Positions 7,469 to 16,104 of a stretch of 64,000 nucleotides of DNA are shown one piece after another. A program made the position numbers and the translations under genes. This stretch comes from an uncultured Clostridia bacterium (GTDB taxonomy: Bacteria; Bacillota; Clostridia; Oscillospirales; Ruminococcaceae), in NCBI GenBank assembly GCA_945829235.1, contig CALZUA010000012.1:25407-89406 (forward strand), written 5' to 3'. The notes beneath the pieces were generated by a model. That model made no database searches. It was not told the origin of the DNA and saw only the letters and a program-made list of their open reading frames with translations. Numbering within the stretch: position 1 is the first letter of the stretch; every line of letters begins with the position of its first letter.

Positions 7469-9391
7469 ATGATTACTTTCGACGCCTCGAAATGTGTTGC
7501 CTGTAACAACTGCGTGAGGGTTTGCCCGTCGGTTGAGGCAAACACGGTTGAACACGACGAAACCGGCAAAACCATCTTCAACATCAACCCCGACAAGTGC
7601 ATTCGCTGCGGGGCGTGCGTCAAGGTTTGCTCTCATCACGCGCGCAGTTACGATGATGACACCGAGCGTTTCTGGGCGGATTTGAAGAAGGGCGTGAAAA
7701 TTGTCGGGATTTGCGCGCCGGCGGTCAAGGTTTCGTTTGACGGCTGCTGGAGAGGCGTGCTCGAGTATATACAAAAAAGCGGCGTTGAAAAGATTTACGA
7801 TGTGTCCTTTGGCGCGGATATCTGCACTTGGGCGCATATCCGTTACCTCGAAAAACACCCCGGCGAGAAGCTGATTTCGCAGCCCTGCCCCGCGATTGTG
7901 AATTACATAAGAAAATTCTGTCAGGAGTCGCTTAAGCACCTCTCCCCTGTTCAGTCGCCGATGCTCTGCACCGCGGTTTATCTGAAAAAATATCTCGGCG
8001 AAACCGCGAAAATTGTCGCATTTTCGCCGTGTATTGCGAAGCGTGACGAGTTCATCGAAACGGGAATTATCGACTACAACGTGACCTTCGAGCGCTTGGG
8101 CGAGCTGTTGAAGCGAAACGGCGTGGATTTTGACAAGCTGATGAAAACGCGCTCGAATTTCGAGTTTGCGGGCGCGGGCGGACAAATGGGCGCGGTTTAT
8201 CCACGTCCGGGCGGGTTGAAGGCTTGCTTGGAGCTGGAAAATCCTCACCTCAACATCATCACCTCCGAGGGAACGGACTCGGTTTACAAAAACCTCTCGC
8301 TTTACTCAAAGGTCGGCGAGCGCGACTTGCCCGATGTTTTTGACGTGCTTTCGTGCGACAAGGGTTGCGGAAGCGGTCCCGCTATCGGCAAGCAGATGTC
8401 GATTTACCGAATGAGCGGTATTATGAACGGTATCGAGAAATACAACCGCACAAAGCGCGTTAAATTCGACAGAAAACACCGCGACAAGCAGTTTTTGCAG
8501 TTCGACAAGCTGTTGAAGCTCGAGGATTTTGTGCGGAAGTACCAGCCCGACGATATCACGGAAATCAGCGTAACGGACGAGCAGGTTGACGAAATGCTCA
8601 CGAAAATGGGCAAGCACACCGACACCGAGCGCAACTATAACTGCCACTCGTGCGGCTTTGCGACTTGTCGGGATATGGCGACCGCGATTTTGAAGGGAGT
8701 TTCGGACGTTTCCTCGTGCCGACAGTATATGCAACTCCAAGCCGACAACCACCGCCGCCACATCGAAGAAGCGAACAGCTCGATTGCCGAGGTTACGGGC
8801 GAGCTGAAGCAGGTTGTCGCAAATCTCACCGAGAATATCGGCGAGGTCAAGACCGCCGCGGGACATATCTCCGAGCTTAATTCCACGAACTTCGACCAGA
8901 TTTCGGGGCTGTCGGACATTCTCGGCGAGCTTTTGAAGCTGAACGAGAACATCAACGACGCAATTCAGTCGATAAACGAGAGTGTTGCGGGCTTCTCGGA
9001 AACCACGCAGAATGTAAGCGAAATTGCGCGTAAAATCAACATTCTGTCGATTAACGCAAGCATTGAAGCGGCGCGCGCGGGCGAAGCGGGCAAAGGCTTC
9101 GCGGTTGTCGCGCACGAGGTCGGAAACCTCGCGGGACACTCGCAGACTGCTGTTACCGAGGCGGAGCAGAGCAACCAGATGGTTTTCGGCGACATCAACA
9201 CGGTGAACACAATCCTGAAAACGGTCACCGAGAAGATGGATGAAATCCGTCAGATGATGACGCGCGTCAGCGACAACATCACCACAACTCTCGACAAGGG
9301 CAACGACATCAACAACTCGATGAGCAAGGTTGCCGACATCAACAACCGCGTCGAAGGGCTTGTTTCAAAGGTTGAGAGCCTGCTCGACTAA
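7469..9391 (+). CDS. Sensor-type [FeFe]-hydrogenase fused to a chemoreceptor signalling domain
   Basis: A 640-residue soluble protein; the ATG at 7469 follows AAAGGAG. In order: two [4Fe-4S] ferredoxin motifs ([23 protein letters not shown]; residues 8-56), an iron-hydrogenase large-subunit domain (about 75-370), a further Fe-S motif of the C-x2-C-x4-C type ([10 protein letters not shown] near 391), a coiled coil, and a methyl-accepting chemotaxis signalling hairpin ([17 protein letters not shown] near 525). The four H-cluster cysteines are present (PCP near 138, SPCIAKRDE near 186, SCDKGC near 295), but the proton-relay cysteine of the catalytic TSCCP motif is Pro and the methionine of MPC is Ser, as in low-activity sensory hydrogenases. 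There is no membrane segment or HAMP domain, so it probably reports H2 or redox state from the cytoplasm. Confidence 0.9.
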   Translation: MITFDASKCVACNNCVRVCPSVEANTVEHDETGKTIFNINPDKCIRCGACVKVCSHHARSYDDDTERFWADLKKGVKIVGICAPAVKVSFDGCWRGVLEYIQKSGVEKIYDVSFGADICTWAHIRYLEKHPGEKLISQPCPAIVNYIRKFCQESLKHLSPVQSPMLCTAVYLKKYLGETAKIVAFSPCIAKRDEFIETGIIDYNVTFERLGELLKRNGVDFDKLMKTRSNFEFAGAGGQMGAVYPRPGGLKACLELENPHLNIITSEGTDSVYKNLSLYSKVGERDLPDVFDVLSCDKGCGSGPAIGKQMSIYRMSGIMNGIEKYNRTKRVKFDRKHRDKQFLQFDKLLKLEDFVRKYQPDDITEISVTDEQVDEMLTKMGKHTDTERNYNCHSCGFATCRDMATAILKGVSDVSSCRQYMQLQADNHRRHIEEANSSIAEVTGELKQVVANLTENIGEVKTAAGHISELNSTNFDQISGLSDILGELLKLNENINDAIQSINESVAGFSETTQNVSEIARKINILSINASIEAARAGEAGKGFAVVAHEVGNLAGHSQTAVTEAEQSNQMVFGDINTVNTILKTVTEKMDEIRQMMTRVSDNITTTLDKGNDINNSMSKVADINNRVEGLVSKVESLLD

Positions 9392-9412
9392 CGTTTGCGG
9401 CTTGTAAAAAAT

Positions 9413-9445
9413 AACAGCTCGGCTTTTTCACCGAGCTGTTTTTTT
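9413..9445. terminator. Strong terminator between the hydrogenase and the TerB-type gene
   Basis: A perfect 10-bp stem (AACAGCTCGG with CCGAGCTGTT), 8-base loop and at least seven T on the plus strand. The opposite strand also has a short T run, so it may serve both convergent genes; it overlaps the last codons of the minus-strand gene. Confidence 0.9.
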
Positions 9446-11338
9446 GATATTTTCGAGATAATCGGGGATAATCTCGCCGTTTTCGATAACGATATCCAGC
9501 ACAAAATCCATCGCTTTGTTGTTTATCTCCTCGAAAACAGTTTCGGGAAGCAACCCTTTTTCGCGGCAAATCGCGTCGGCGTTTTTCCCGTCACACATCT
9601 CCGCGAGAATTTCACGCTCGTCTTTGGTTAAACTCGCAAAAAATCCGCGCCATTCCTCGGGCAAATCCTCGGGGAGGTTACCGAGCTGTTCATCGTGCAA
9701 CCTCTCGGGCAAATCCTCGGACAACCTCGCGCACTCGGATATCTTCTCATCAAATTCCTCATCGGAAATCCTCTCGGAGAGCCGCTCGAGGTAATCCTCG
9801 CCAACCGTTTCCTCGACAATGAGCTTTTTCGCGGTTTCCTCGGATTTTTCGCGGATTTCCTGCAATTTTGTGATGTCGATTGAGATATCTTTTTTGGCGT
9901 ATTGCACAAAATCCTCGGACTTTTTCGGGGATTTTTTCTGCGGGAAAATGCCGTTTTTTCGGCAAAATTCATCGACAGCGGCTTGAATTACCCGCGAAAA
10001 TTCCTCGTCCTTGACGGCATTTAAGAGCTTCTCGCGGTTTATAAAATCGTTCTCGAGCATACTTATATTCGGGACAATTTTCCGCTTAAAGCCTGTGTTT
10101 ACACGAAGCCGCGCCTCGATGCTCTTGAGAATGTACCCGATAAAACCACGTTGCGGCGTGAACGTAAAGCACTCGCGTACCGGCTCGCCGCGCCTTATGG
10201 AGTACTGCTCGAACGCGCTGATTTTTACCGCGTGAAAACCGTCCGCGCGGTCTAGGTTTACGAGCGCGCCCTCAAACGGCTTCCACGAGAAATCCTTTTT
10301 CATCTGCCCGCCCAAAAGCGTACACAAATCAAGTTCCTTTTCCGTGAAATAACGGTCGAGCGCCTTTAAAACAAACTCCGTTGCGCCGTTCAGAAGCGGC
10401 TTTGTTTCCTCGGAGAAAAAACTGCTTTTTATAATATTGTAGGCGGAGTTGACTGCGAGAAAAGCCAGCTTGTTCTGAAAATTTTTGTTTGAAATCTCCT
10501 CGCAGGCAAGCTCATCGGGGGTTTTTTTCGGTGATTTCAGAAAAACGTTTATATCGGGATACGCATTTGAGATATCGTTATACGCGTAGAAATCCTTCAG
10601 CCAGCGCGGCATCAGCTTATTGAGATAATTTGCGAACGAACAGTAGCTCCACAGGTCAATCAGCTTCGCGAAAGCGTCCTCGGAGGACGAAACGCCGATT
10701 TTGTTGAGCAACTCGTAGGCGTACAAAAGGACGTAGGGCTTGTCGGTTTCGCGGAAAATGCCGCGGCGCGCATCGGTGCGCCAAGTAAAATATGTTCGTA
10801 GCTGAGAGATGGACATTGCCGCGTACATCGGCGTTGGGATAGCGCAGAACGCGGTTCGCGGGAAATCATCGGTTACGTCCGCCATAAAATCGCCCTGAAA
10901 AACAAACGTAACCTCCGCGCAACGCTGGACGATATAGCCGTTGTAGGTCATCTCACGCAACTTTCGCATCTCGCCGATTTTCTCCACCAACTGAATTTCA
11001 CGCTCGGTGAGGTTGTCGGGCAGGCTCTCGTGCGGATAGGCGATTTCATCGGGAGTAAGCGTCTGCGGCTTCACGGGAACGCTCTTTTCGGCGGCTCTCG
11101 GCGCGGGGATTTTCTCGGGTTTCGGGTAATTTTCGGTGTTCTCGGCAATCGTTTTCGCTTCATTTACGACCTCTTGGATTTTCCGCCGAATTTCCCGCTG
11201 AACAGTTTTCTCCGCTTCATCAAGAACGGTTTTCACGGCAGTTTTGGCGGTTCGCTTCGCCATTTTTTCGGCAATTTTCTTGATTTCATCAAGACTTTTC
11301 CCGCTGGTATCGATAAACTTCTTGAAATAATCGGACAT
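9428..11338 (-). CDS. TerB_N/TerB_C-domain protein
   Basis: The ATG at 11338 begins 14 bases after the Abi-type gene ends; a longer frame reaching 11386 would overlap that gene and has no ribosome site. The N-terminus is a charged coiled coil (about 1-70). The next domain carries the TerB_N signature (MSISQLRTYFTWR, then YVLLYAYELLN-G). The C-terminal part resembles TerB_C, with long charged helices and a short helix-turn-helix-like segment near the end (DADAICREKGL-like, 'MCDGKNADAICREKG'). TerB-related domains occur in tellurite-resistance and phage-defence systems. The gene is co-directional with the Abi_2 gene, so the two probably form one operon. Confidence 0.75.
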   Translation of the reverse strand: MSDYFKKFIDTSGKSLDEIKKIAEKMAKRTAKTAVKTVLDEAEKTVQREIRRKIQEVVNEAKTIAENTENYPKPEKIPAPRAAEKSVPVKPQTLTPDEIAYPHESLPDNLTEREIQLVEKIGEMRKLREMTYNGYIVQRCAEVTFVFQGDFMADVTDDFPRTAFCAIPTPMYAAMSISQLRTYFTWRTDARRGIFRETDKPYVLLYAYELLNKIGVSSSEDAFAKLIDLWSYCSFANYLNKLMPRWLKDFYAYNDISNAYPDINVFLKSPKKTPDELACEEISNKNFQNKLAFLAVNSAYNIIKSSFFSEETKPLLNGATEFVLKALDRYFTEKELDLCTLLGGQMKKDFSWKPFEGALVNLDRADGFHAVKISAFEQYSIRRGEPVRECFTFTPQRGFIGYILKSIEARLRVNTGFKRKIVPNISMLENDFINREKLLNAVKDEEFSRVIQAAVDEFCRKNGIFPQKKSPKKSEDFVQYAKKDISIDITKLQEIREKSEETAKKLIVEETVGEDYLERLSERISDEEFDEKISECARLSEDLPERLHDEQLGNLPEDLPEEWRGFFASLTKDEREILAEMCDGKNADAICREKGLLPETVFEEINNKAMDFVLDIVIENGEIIPDYLENIKKTAR

Positions 11339-11352
11339 AGAAAGCCCCCATT

Positions 11353-12222
11353 TCAGCAATCCGTGAACGCAATCAGCTTTTCCCAACCCTCAGGGAAACC
11401 CAAATCCGACAGCCTGATGACCTCGTTGTTTTTCTTCAACATTCTTGAAATCGGCTTAACAACGCGCTCGTTCCAGTTGTCGTGTCCGTGGAACAGCTGT
11501 TTCAGCACGATAATGTACCCGAAAACATTTGGTTCAAGCGTTTCGGGGAAACCATCGGGCGTTTTCGGTTCAACGGGGAAAGTTGTCCCGTAAAGACGGC
11601 AGTAGTGCGCGCAACTGTTTCTCAACTCGTTCAGACAGAAAATCCAGTTGTCCAGCTCACTTGACGAGCAGTTGTAGTATTCATCGGCAAGCTCTTTTTT
11701 GTCGGGATTTTTCATATCCTTGTAGAAAAACGCGAGCGACCCGAACGAAAACAGCTCCATCATAACCCAAAGCGGGAATTTGCCGCCGTATTTCGCGTTG
11801 TAGTGCTTTACGAATTGCCGGTCCTCATTTGCCTCGATGAGGTGATTTATCCTGCCGAGAAAGCTCGCGTGATTGTGGGAGAGGTTGAAGCTTGCGGGGT
11901 TGAGGTAGCCGAGTGCACCGTATTTCAGCGCGTGAAAGTTGGAAATTGCGGCACGGAGCGCGATTTCAACCTCCTCAAGCGCCGCCAGAAGCACGCTTCT
12001 CAGCTTCCTGTCCATCTCGTAGACGCGCATTATTTTCTCAAAGGTTGTTCCGTCCTCGTACTTGTGCTTGCTCACGGAAAACGGCTCGAAGTAGTTCGAC
12101 AGGCGGTAGTAGTTGATGTATTTCAACGTGTCGCGGGCTTTTTTCTCGTCCTCGATAATACAACCGCGCTGCTTTAATATCTTGATTTGCTCGTTAATCG
12201 TTGCGGGAGCTTTCTCGCGCAT
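11353..12222 (-). CDS. Abi_2 (AbiD/AbiF-like) abortive-infection family protein
   Basis: A 289-residue protein with the family pattern: an N-terminal helix-turn (INEQIKILKQRGCIIED), the conserved YINYYRLSNYF, a YEMDRKLRSVLLAALEEVEIALR stretch (split here for length: YEMDRKLR, then LEEVEIALRA), and the C-terminal LNELRNSCAHYCRLYG motif with R-N-x3-H-x2-R/L-like residues, as in HEPN-type RNases. Members of this family abort phage infection by harming the host. The start at 12222 has GGAG nine bases upstream; an ATG at 12231 overlaps that site. The leader upstream is tandemly duplicated and holds a striking RNA or DNA structure (12309-12395). Confidence 0.88.
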   Translation of the reverse strand: MREKAPATINEQIKILKQRGCIIEDEKKARDTLKYINYYRLSNYFEPFSVSKHKYEDGTTFEKIMRVYEMDRKLRSVLLAALEEVEIALRAAISNFHALKYGALGYLNPASFNLSHNHASFLGRINHLIEANEDRQFVKHYNAKYGGKFPLWVMMELFSFGSLAFFYKDMKNPDKKELADEYYNCSSSELDNWIFCLNELRNSCAHYCRLYGTTFPVEPKTPDGFPETLEPNVFGYIIVLKQLFHGHDNWNERVVKPISRMLKKNNEVIRLSDLGFPEGWEKLIAFTDC

Positions 12223-12308
12223 TTCCACCATCTCCGTTCATACTTTCTTCTAAAACAGGCTTTTGGTTTGTGCTCTTCCCACTTTCTGCGAGTGCTTGCT
12301 TCGTGCGT

Positions 12309-12395
12309 GGGCGGAACGCCCGTTTTTCGCTCCGCGAAAAACCTTCAGCGCTTCGCGCTGAAGCCTCGCGCCTTGCGCGAGGGGGCGTTCCGCCC
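12309..12395. repeat. Four-way-junction element, copy 1
   Basis: An outer 13-bp stem (12309-12321 with 12383-12395; GGGCGGAACGCCC/GGGCGTTCCGCCC) encloses three consecutive hairpins: 9 bp with loop TCC (12322-12342), 9 bp with loop TTC (12343-12363) and 8 bp with loop CTT (12364-12382). No base is unpaired apart from the three triloops. The element can form on either strand, as RNA or as extruded DNA. Confidence 0.9.
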
Positions 12396-12549
12396 AACCG
12401 GTGGGTTTCGCAAAGCGAGATAGGACAGCAAAGCCGTGCGGGTATAGCACAAATTCGGCTCAATCCGTCCATCTCCGTTCAAAGTTTCATCTCAATCAGG
12501 CTTTTGGTTTGTGCTTTTCCGGCTTTCTGCGAGTGCTGGCTTCGTGCGT

Positions 12550-12636
12550 GGGCGGAACGCCCGTTTTTCGCTCCGCGAAAAACCTTCAGCGCTTCGCGCT
12601 GAAGCCTCGCGCCTTGCGCGAGGGGGCGTTCCGCCC
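12550..12636. repeat. Four-way-junction element, copy 2
   Basis: Identical in all stems and loops to copy 1, shifted by 241 bases within the tandem duplication. The outer stem is 12550-12562 with 12624-12636. It lies closest to the gpsA stop codon. Confidence 0.9.
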
Positions 12637-12710
12637 AACCGGTGGGTTTCGCTAAGCGAGATAGGACAGCAAAGCCGTGCGGTTAGTTTCGCACGCTGTT
12701 GACAGCAAAA

Positions 12711-13712
12711 TCAGTCCGTCCAGTAGGTCTCGCGCTCGCTCTTGACGGCTCTGCTCATAAGCGCGCCGATTGAGTTTGTCGGTACTCCGCCGTTAAAGCA
12801 GATTTTGACGATTTGCTCGATAATCGGCACCTCGATATTATGCTCGTTTGCAAGGCGCAGAGCGGTTCGGCTGTTGATATAGCCCTCAACCGTACCAACC
12901 TGCGCGACAGCCTCAGCGGCGGGTGTGCCCTTTCCGATAAGGAAGCCCGCGCGGTAGTTTCGGGAGTGCTGAGATGTACAGGTTACAATCAGGTCACCGA
13001 AGCCCGCCATTCCCGTGAAGGTTTTCCAGTTCGCTCCGAGCGCAACGGCAAGGCGAGTGATTTCGGTCATTCCTCTTGTGATAAGAGCGGCGATTGTGTT
13101 GTCGCCAAGCCCCATTCCGCGCGCAATTCCACAACCAAGCGCAATCGGATTTTTCAGCACGCCGCCCAGCTCGCAGCCCACAATATCGTCGTTGATATAG
13201 ATACGATAACGCTCGTTTGAGAGGGTGCGCTGAATGTACGAGGCAACGTCCGGGTCATACGCCGCGCAGACCTCGGTTGTCGGAACAAGCCGCGCGATTT
13301 CCTCCGCGTGGCAAGGTCCCGTGATAACGCCGATTTTGCTGTGCGGGAGCTCCTGTCGAATAACCTCGGAAAGTCGGAAACCCGTTGCCTCCTCAAGACC
13401 TTTGCTTGCGTTGATGATAATGGATTTCGGGTTGATGAACGGCTTGACCGCGCAAACAGCGTCACGGTAAAACGCGGACGGAATACAGATAACGACAATA
13501 TCCGCGTCGGCAACGCACTCGGGATTTGTCGTGACCTTGAGCGCGTCGGGGAGCTTTACTCCGGGGAGCAACCGCTTGTGTTCGCGGTCGGTTCGGAGCT
13601 GTTCAGCCTCCTGCTCAAATTTTGTCCAGGTTGTCACATCGTGACCGTAGGTTGTATAAAGAACACCGAGAGCCGTGCCGTAGCCACAGCCCAAAATCGT
13701 TATTTTCGCCAT
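12711..13712 (-). CDS. gpsA: NAD(P)-dependent glycerol-3-phosphate dehydrogenase
   Basis: Makes sn-glycerol 3-phosphate from dihydroxyacetone phosphate for phospholipid synthesis. The N-terminal Rossmann motif reads LGCGYGTALG (the usual form has W before GTA; here Y). Further landmarks are INASKGLE, ITGPCHAEEIA, the active-site region LKNPIALGCGIARG and GMTEI. The 333-residue length is normal. ACGGAGG precedes the ATG. plsY, which uses the product, is about 1.7 kb upstream on the same strand. Confidence 0.95.
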   Translation of the reverse strand: MAKITILGCGYGTALGVLYTTYGHDVTTWTKFEQEAEQLRTDREHKRLLPGVKLPDALKVTTNPECVADADIVVICIPSAFYRDAVCAVKPFINPKSIIINASKGLEEATGFRLSEVIRQELPHSKIGVITGPCHAEEIARLVPTTEVCAAYDPDVASYIQRTLSNERYRIYINDDIVGCELGGVLKNPIALGCGIARGMGLGDNTIAALITRGMTEITRLAVALGANWKTFTGMAGFGDLIVTCTSQHSRNYRAGFLIGKGTPAAEAVAQVGTVEGYINSRTALRLANEHNIEVPIIEQIVKICFNGGVPTNSIGALMSRAVKSERETYWTD

Positions 13713-13728
13713 AATTTCCTCCGTGTTT

Positions 13729-14796
13729 TCACTTTATAATATCCGTTTCCTTTGAGATTTTTATGCTTTTAAGCCCGCTTTTCATAACAATTCTCCGCAA
13801 AATCGGAGCGTACATAAACGGGCATTTCATCAGTTTAACCAGAATTTTAACTCGATAACCAAACAGCTTTTTCGAGTATCGCTTGCTTGCGTTTTGCTCA
13901 CCGTTAAGCGCTTCGGCAAGATATTTCGCGCTGTTAACGGCAAAGCTGATTCCCTCAAGCGAACTCGGGCTGATAAGACCTGCCGCCTCTCCGACAAGAA
14001 ACGCGCCGTTTTTTCCCGCGCAGATATCGAGAGGGGATTTCGGACGAAGAACAACGCAGGCTTCTGTCTTTATCGGTTCACCAAAGCTGATTCCGTAATC
14101 CTCAAGCCGCTTTTTCTGCCGTTCAAACGCATCGCGGCAACCCTTTGCGGGAAACGCTCCGCCGTAAATCAGGAAGTTGTCCTTTGAAATTGTCCAGGAA
14201 CAGCAGTCGCTGGTTTCGGGGTCGAAAATGCAGCTGTAAAACGGCTTCGCGTTGCTCTCGGGAAACCATTGTTGAATAGCGGTATAGCTTCGGATTTTCT
14301 TTTTTGGATAAAGAAACCGCCTTACAATTGAGTTTGCGCCATCTGCGCCGACAATTCTTTCAGCCGTAAAAACACGCTCTCCGCTGTCCGATTTGCACAA
14401 AAGCGTAAAATCGCCGTCTGCGGTTATTTTAAGGCATTTCCCGTTGAACTGCACAACATTCTGCGGTATAAGACTTTTCAGCCACAAATCAAACTTGTGT
14501 CGGTCAAGATTTATATAAAACCGCTGATAGTGCCGTTCGAGGCGTTTTCCGAGGTCGATTGTGCGGACGGAGAAAATCTGCGGGTCAACGAGGATATCTT
14601 TCGGCAAGGTGAGGTCAAACTCCGCAAACGCTTTCTGCGCGTCGGGTGAAAGAAGCCCGCCGCAGGGCTTGTGAAAGCTCTCGGGAGCGTCGCTTTTGCT
14701 GTCAATCAGAAGCACCCGAAAACGCTTGTCAAGAAGCCGCGCCAGAGTTGCGCCCGCGGGCCCGCCTCCGATTATCGCAATATCAAAATCCGCCAT
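13729..14796 (-). CDS. FAD-dependent oxidoreductase of the geranylgeranyl reductase family
   Basis: A 355-residue flavoprotein. The N-terminus has the dinucleotide-binding fold IIGGGPAGATLARLL followed by an acidic residue (LLIDSK). CGGLL near residue 45 and VGADGANS-VRR near 150 are typical of the geranylgeranyl reductase/FixC-like group, and LVGEAAGLISPSSLEGIS near 270 is the second FAD motif. Members saturate isoprenoid chains or act on other hydrophobic substrates; the substrate here is not known. It lies 16 bases upstream of gpsA, so co-transcription with a lipid gene is likely. Confidence 0.85.
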   Translation of the reverse strand: MADFDIAIIGGGPAGATLARLLDKRFRVLLIDSKSDAPESFHKPCGGLLSPDAQKAFAEFDLTLPKDILVDPQIFSVRTIDLGKRLERHYQRFYINLDRHKFDLWLKSLIPQNVVQFNGKCLKITADGDFTLLCKSDSGERVFTAERIVGADGANSIVRRFLYPKKKIRSYTAIQQWFPESNAKPFYSCIFDPETSDCCSWTISKDNFLIYGGAFPAKGCRDAFERQKKRLEDYGISFGEPIKTEACVVLRPKSPLDICAGKNGAFLVGEAAGLISPSSLEGISFAVNSAKYLAEALNGEQNASKRYSKKLFGYRVKILVKLMKCPFMYAPILRRIVMKSGLKSIKISKETDIIK

Positions 14797-14844
14797 ATTC
14801 CCCTCGTTGTCAGTTGCAGTTTGCTTTACGTTATATCGCCCGTG

Positions 14845-15294
14845 TCAGCGTTTCAGCTTCACAAGATACTCCGTTGTATCCTTTTCAAATTTCTTTTCAT
14901 CGGTAACGTGAAAGCCGTGCCGCTCATAGAAACGAATTGCACGGACATTTTTCTCCAAAGCCCACAAAAACGTGACTTTGTGACGGTCAATCGCGTAATT
15001 CAGCAGCTTCTCGCCGATTGACTGCCCTTGAAACGAAGGCTCGACAAACAGCTTTTTAACCTCGTTCCCGTCAATCCTCACAAACCCTTTCACAACGCCG
15101 TCATCGTAAACGCAGGAGTTCAGAACAAGATTCTCGTTTTTGAGGTAATTCTCTGAAAGCGAGGGTACGGAAAGAATGCTGAAAGAGTAGAAATCGTTCT
15201 TGAAAATCGGGTAGAAATTCAGCCGGTTATTGAAAACCTCGATTTCCGCAAGTCTTGAAATATCGCGTGGTTCAGCCTGTCTGATATTTTCCAT
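14845..15294 (-). CDS. GNAT-family N-acetyltransferase
   Basis: A 149-residue acetyltransferase. The acetyl-CoA-binding region is VEPSFQGQSIGEKLLNYA (Q-x3-G-G/A-type loop), followed by WALEKNVRAIRFYERHGF, the usual C-terminal GNAT motif. AAGGAG precedes the ATG. The substrate cannot be told from sequence. Confidence 0.88.
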   Translation of the reverse strand: MENIRQAEPRDISRLAEIEVFNNRLNFYPIFKNDFYSFSILSVPSLSENYLKNENLVLNSCVYDDGVVKGFVRIDGNEVKKLFVEPSFQGQSIGEKLLNYAIDRHKVTFLWALEKNVRAIRFYERHGFHVTDEKKFEKDTTEYLVKLKR

Positions 15295-15303
15295 AATTCT
15301 CCT

Positions 15304-15423
15304 TTATTTCGCCTTTTCACCGAGCTTTTTCTCGCAGTGGTTGCAAAGTCGCTTGATGTTCTCGCGATGCCTGAAAATTATCAGCCCGCCGCAGAACACG
15401 CTCAAAACCGTGTTGACGATAAA
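15304..15423 (-). pseudogene. Duplicated 3' tail of plsY
   Basis: About 120 bases repeat the end of the adjacent plsY gene (15442-15561), including its stop codon, at an offset of 138 bases. The frame is intact over about 39 codons (ending CEKKLGEKAK, as in plsY) but there is no start or ribosome site. The copies differ at only a few positions, so the duplication is fairly recent or kept alike by conversion. Confidence 0.85.
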
Positions 15424-15441
15424 CACGGCGTGTTATCCGCA

Positions 15442-16104
15442 TTATTTCGCCTTTTCGCCGAGCTTTTTCTCGCAGTGGTTGCAAAGTCGCTTGATGTTCT
15501 CGCGATGCCTGAAAATTATCAGCCCGCCGCAGAACACGCACAAAATTGTGTTCACGATAAACGAGATATCGTGGTCGATGAAGAAATCAAAGCAGAACGT
15601 TATCGCGAAAAATACCGCCGAGCAAATGCAGCTCCCGAGCGAAACGTAGCGGGTTATCCCGACAACAATGGCGAAAATTCCGATTAAAATCAGACCGATG
15701 CGCCAATCGAGAAGGAATATCGCGGAGATTGCCGCGAGCACGCCCTTTCCGCCTTTGAAGCCGTAGTATACGGGAAAGCAGTGCCCGACAATCGCCATAA
15801 ACACCGCGAACACCTCAACCCAGCTCATTCCGAGGGCGGGGTTTGTTGTATCAACGCCGCCTATGTAGAAGAACGCGAGCCGCACCAAAAGCACACCGAT
15901 TGCCGCTTTTGACGCGTCGCCGATAAGCACGACAAGCGCGGCTTTTTTGCCGACCGAGCGCAGGGTGTTTGTAAGACCGGCGTTGTGGCTTCCCATTGTG
16001 CGGATATCCTTGCCGGTTGTGATTTTTGTGACAATAATCGACGTGTTTATGCCGCCCATAAGATACGGTACCAAAATCATTATCGCGTAGCAAATCCAAA
16101 TCAT
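15442..16104 (-). CDS. plsY: Acyl-phosphate:glycerol-3-phosphate acyltransferase
   Basis: An integral membrane enzyme that puts the first acyl chain on glycerol 3-phosphate. Visible PlsY motifs are MGSHNAGLTN (motif 1), GHCFPVYYGFKGGKGV (motif 2) and several hydrophobic helices from the N-terminus on. Length is 220 residues, normal for the family. Its start overlaps the end of the preceding membrane-protein gene by four bases. The last 40 codons are duplicated downstream. Confidence 0.95.
   Translation of the reverse strand: MIWICYAIMILVPYLMGGINTSIIVTKITTGKDIRTMGSHNAGLTNTLRSVGKKAALVVLIGDASKAAIGVLLVRLAFFYIGGVDTTNPALGMSWVEVFAVFMAIVGHCFPVYYGFKGGKGVLAAISAIFLLDWRIGLILIGIFAIVVGITRYVSLGSCICSAVFFAITFCFDFFIDHDISFIVNTILCVFCGGLIIFRHRENIKRLCNHCEKKLGEKAK

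Larger units (their letters stand above)
12231..12682. repeat. Tandem duplication of the Abi leader, 241-base period
   Basis: Bases 12231-12471 and 12472-12682 are near-identical, differing by scattered substitutions. The unit includes the ribosome site and first ATG region of the Abi gene (minus strand: GAACGGAGATGG), so the duplication copied the whole 5' leader of that gene. Each unit contains one perfect four-way-junction element. The full 12223-12710 gap between the Abi gene and gpsA is made of these two units. Confidence 0.92.

Noticed and set aside
9428..11386. Start of the TerB-type gene at 11386
   Set aside because: It would overlap the Abi gene by 34 bases and has no ribosome site; the ATG at 11338 fits better.
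12309..12395. Possible tRNA or tRNA-like cloverleaf
   Set aside because: Loops are three bases, arms are 8-9 bp, there is no T-psi-C or anticodon-loop pattern, and the outer stem is 13 bp instead of 7.
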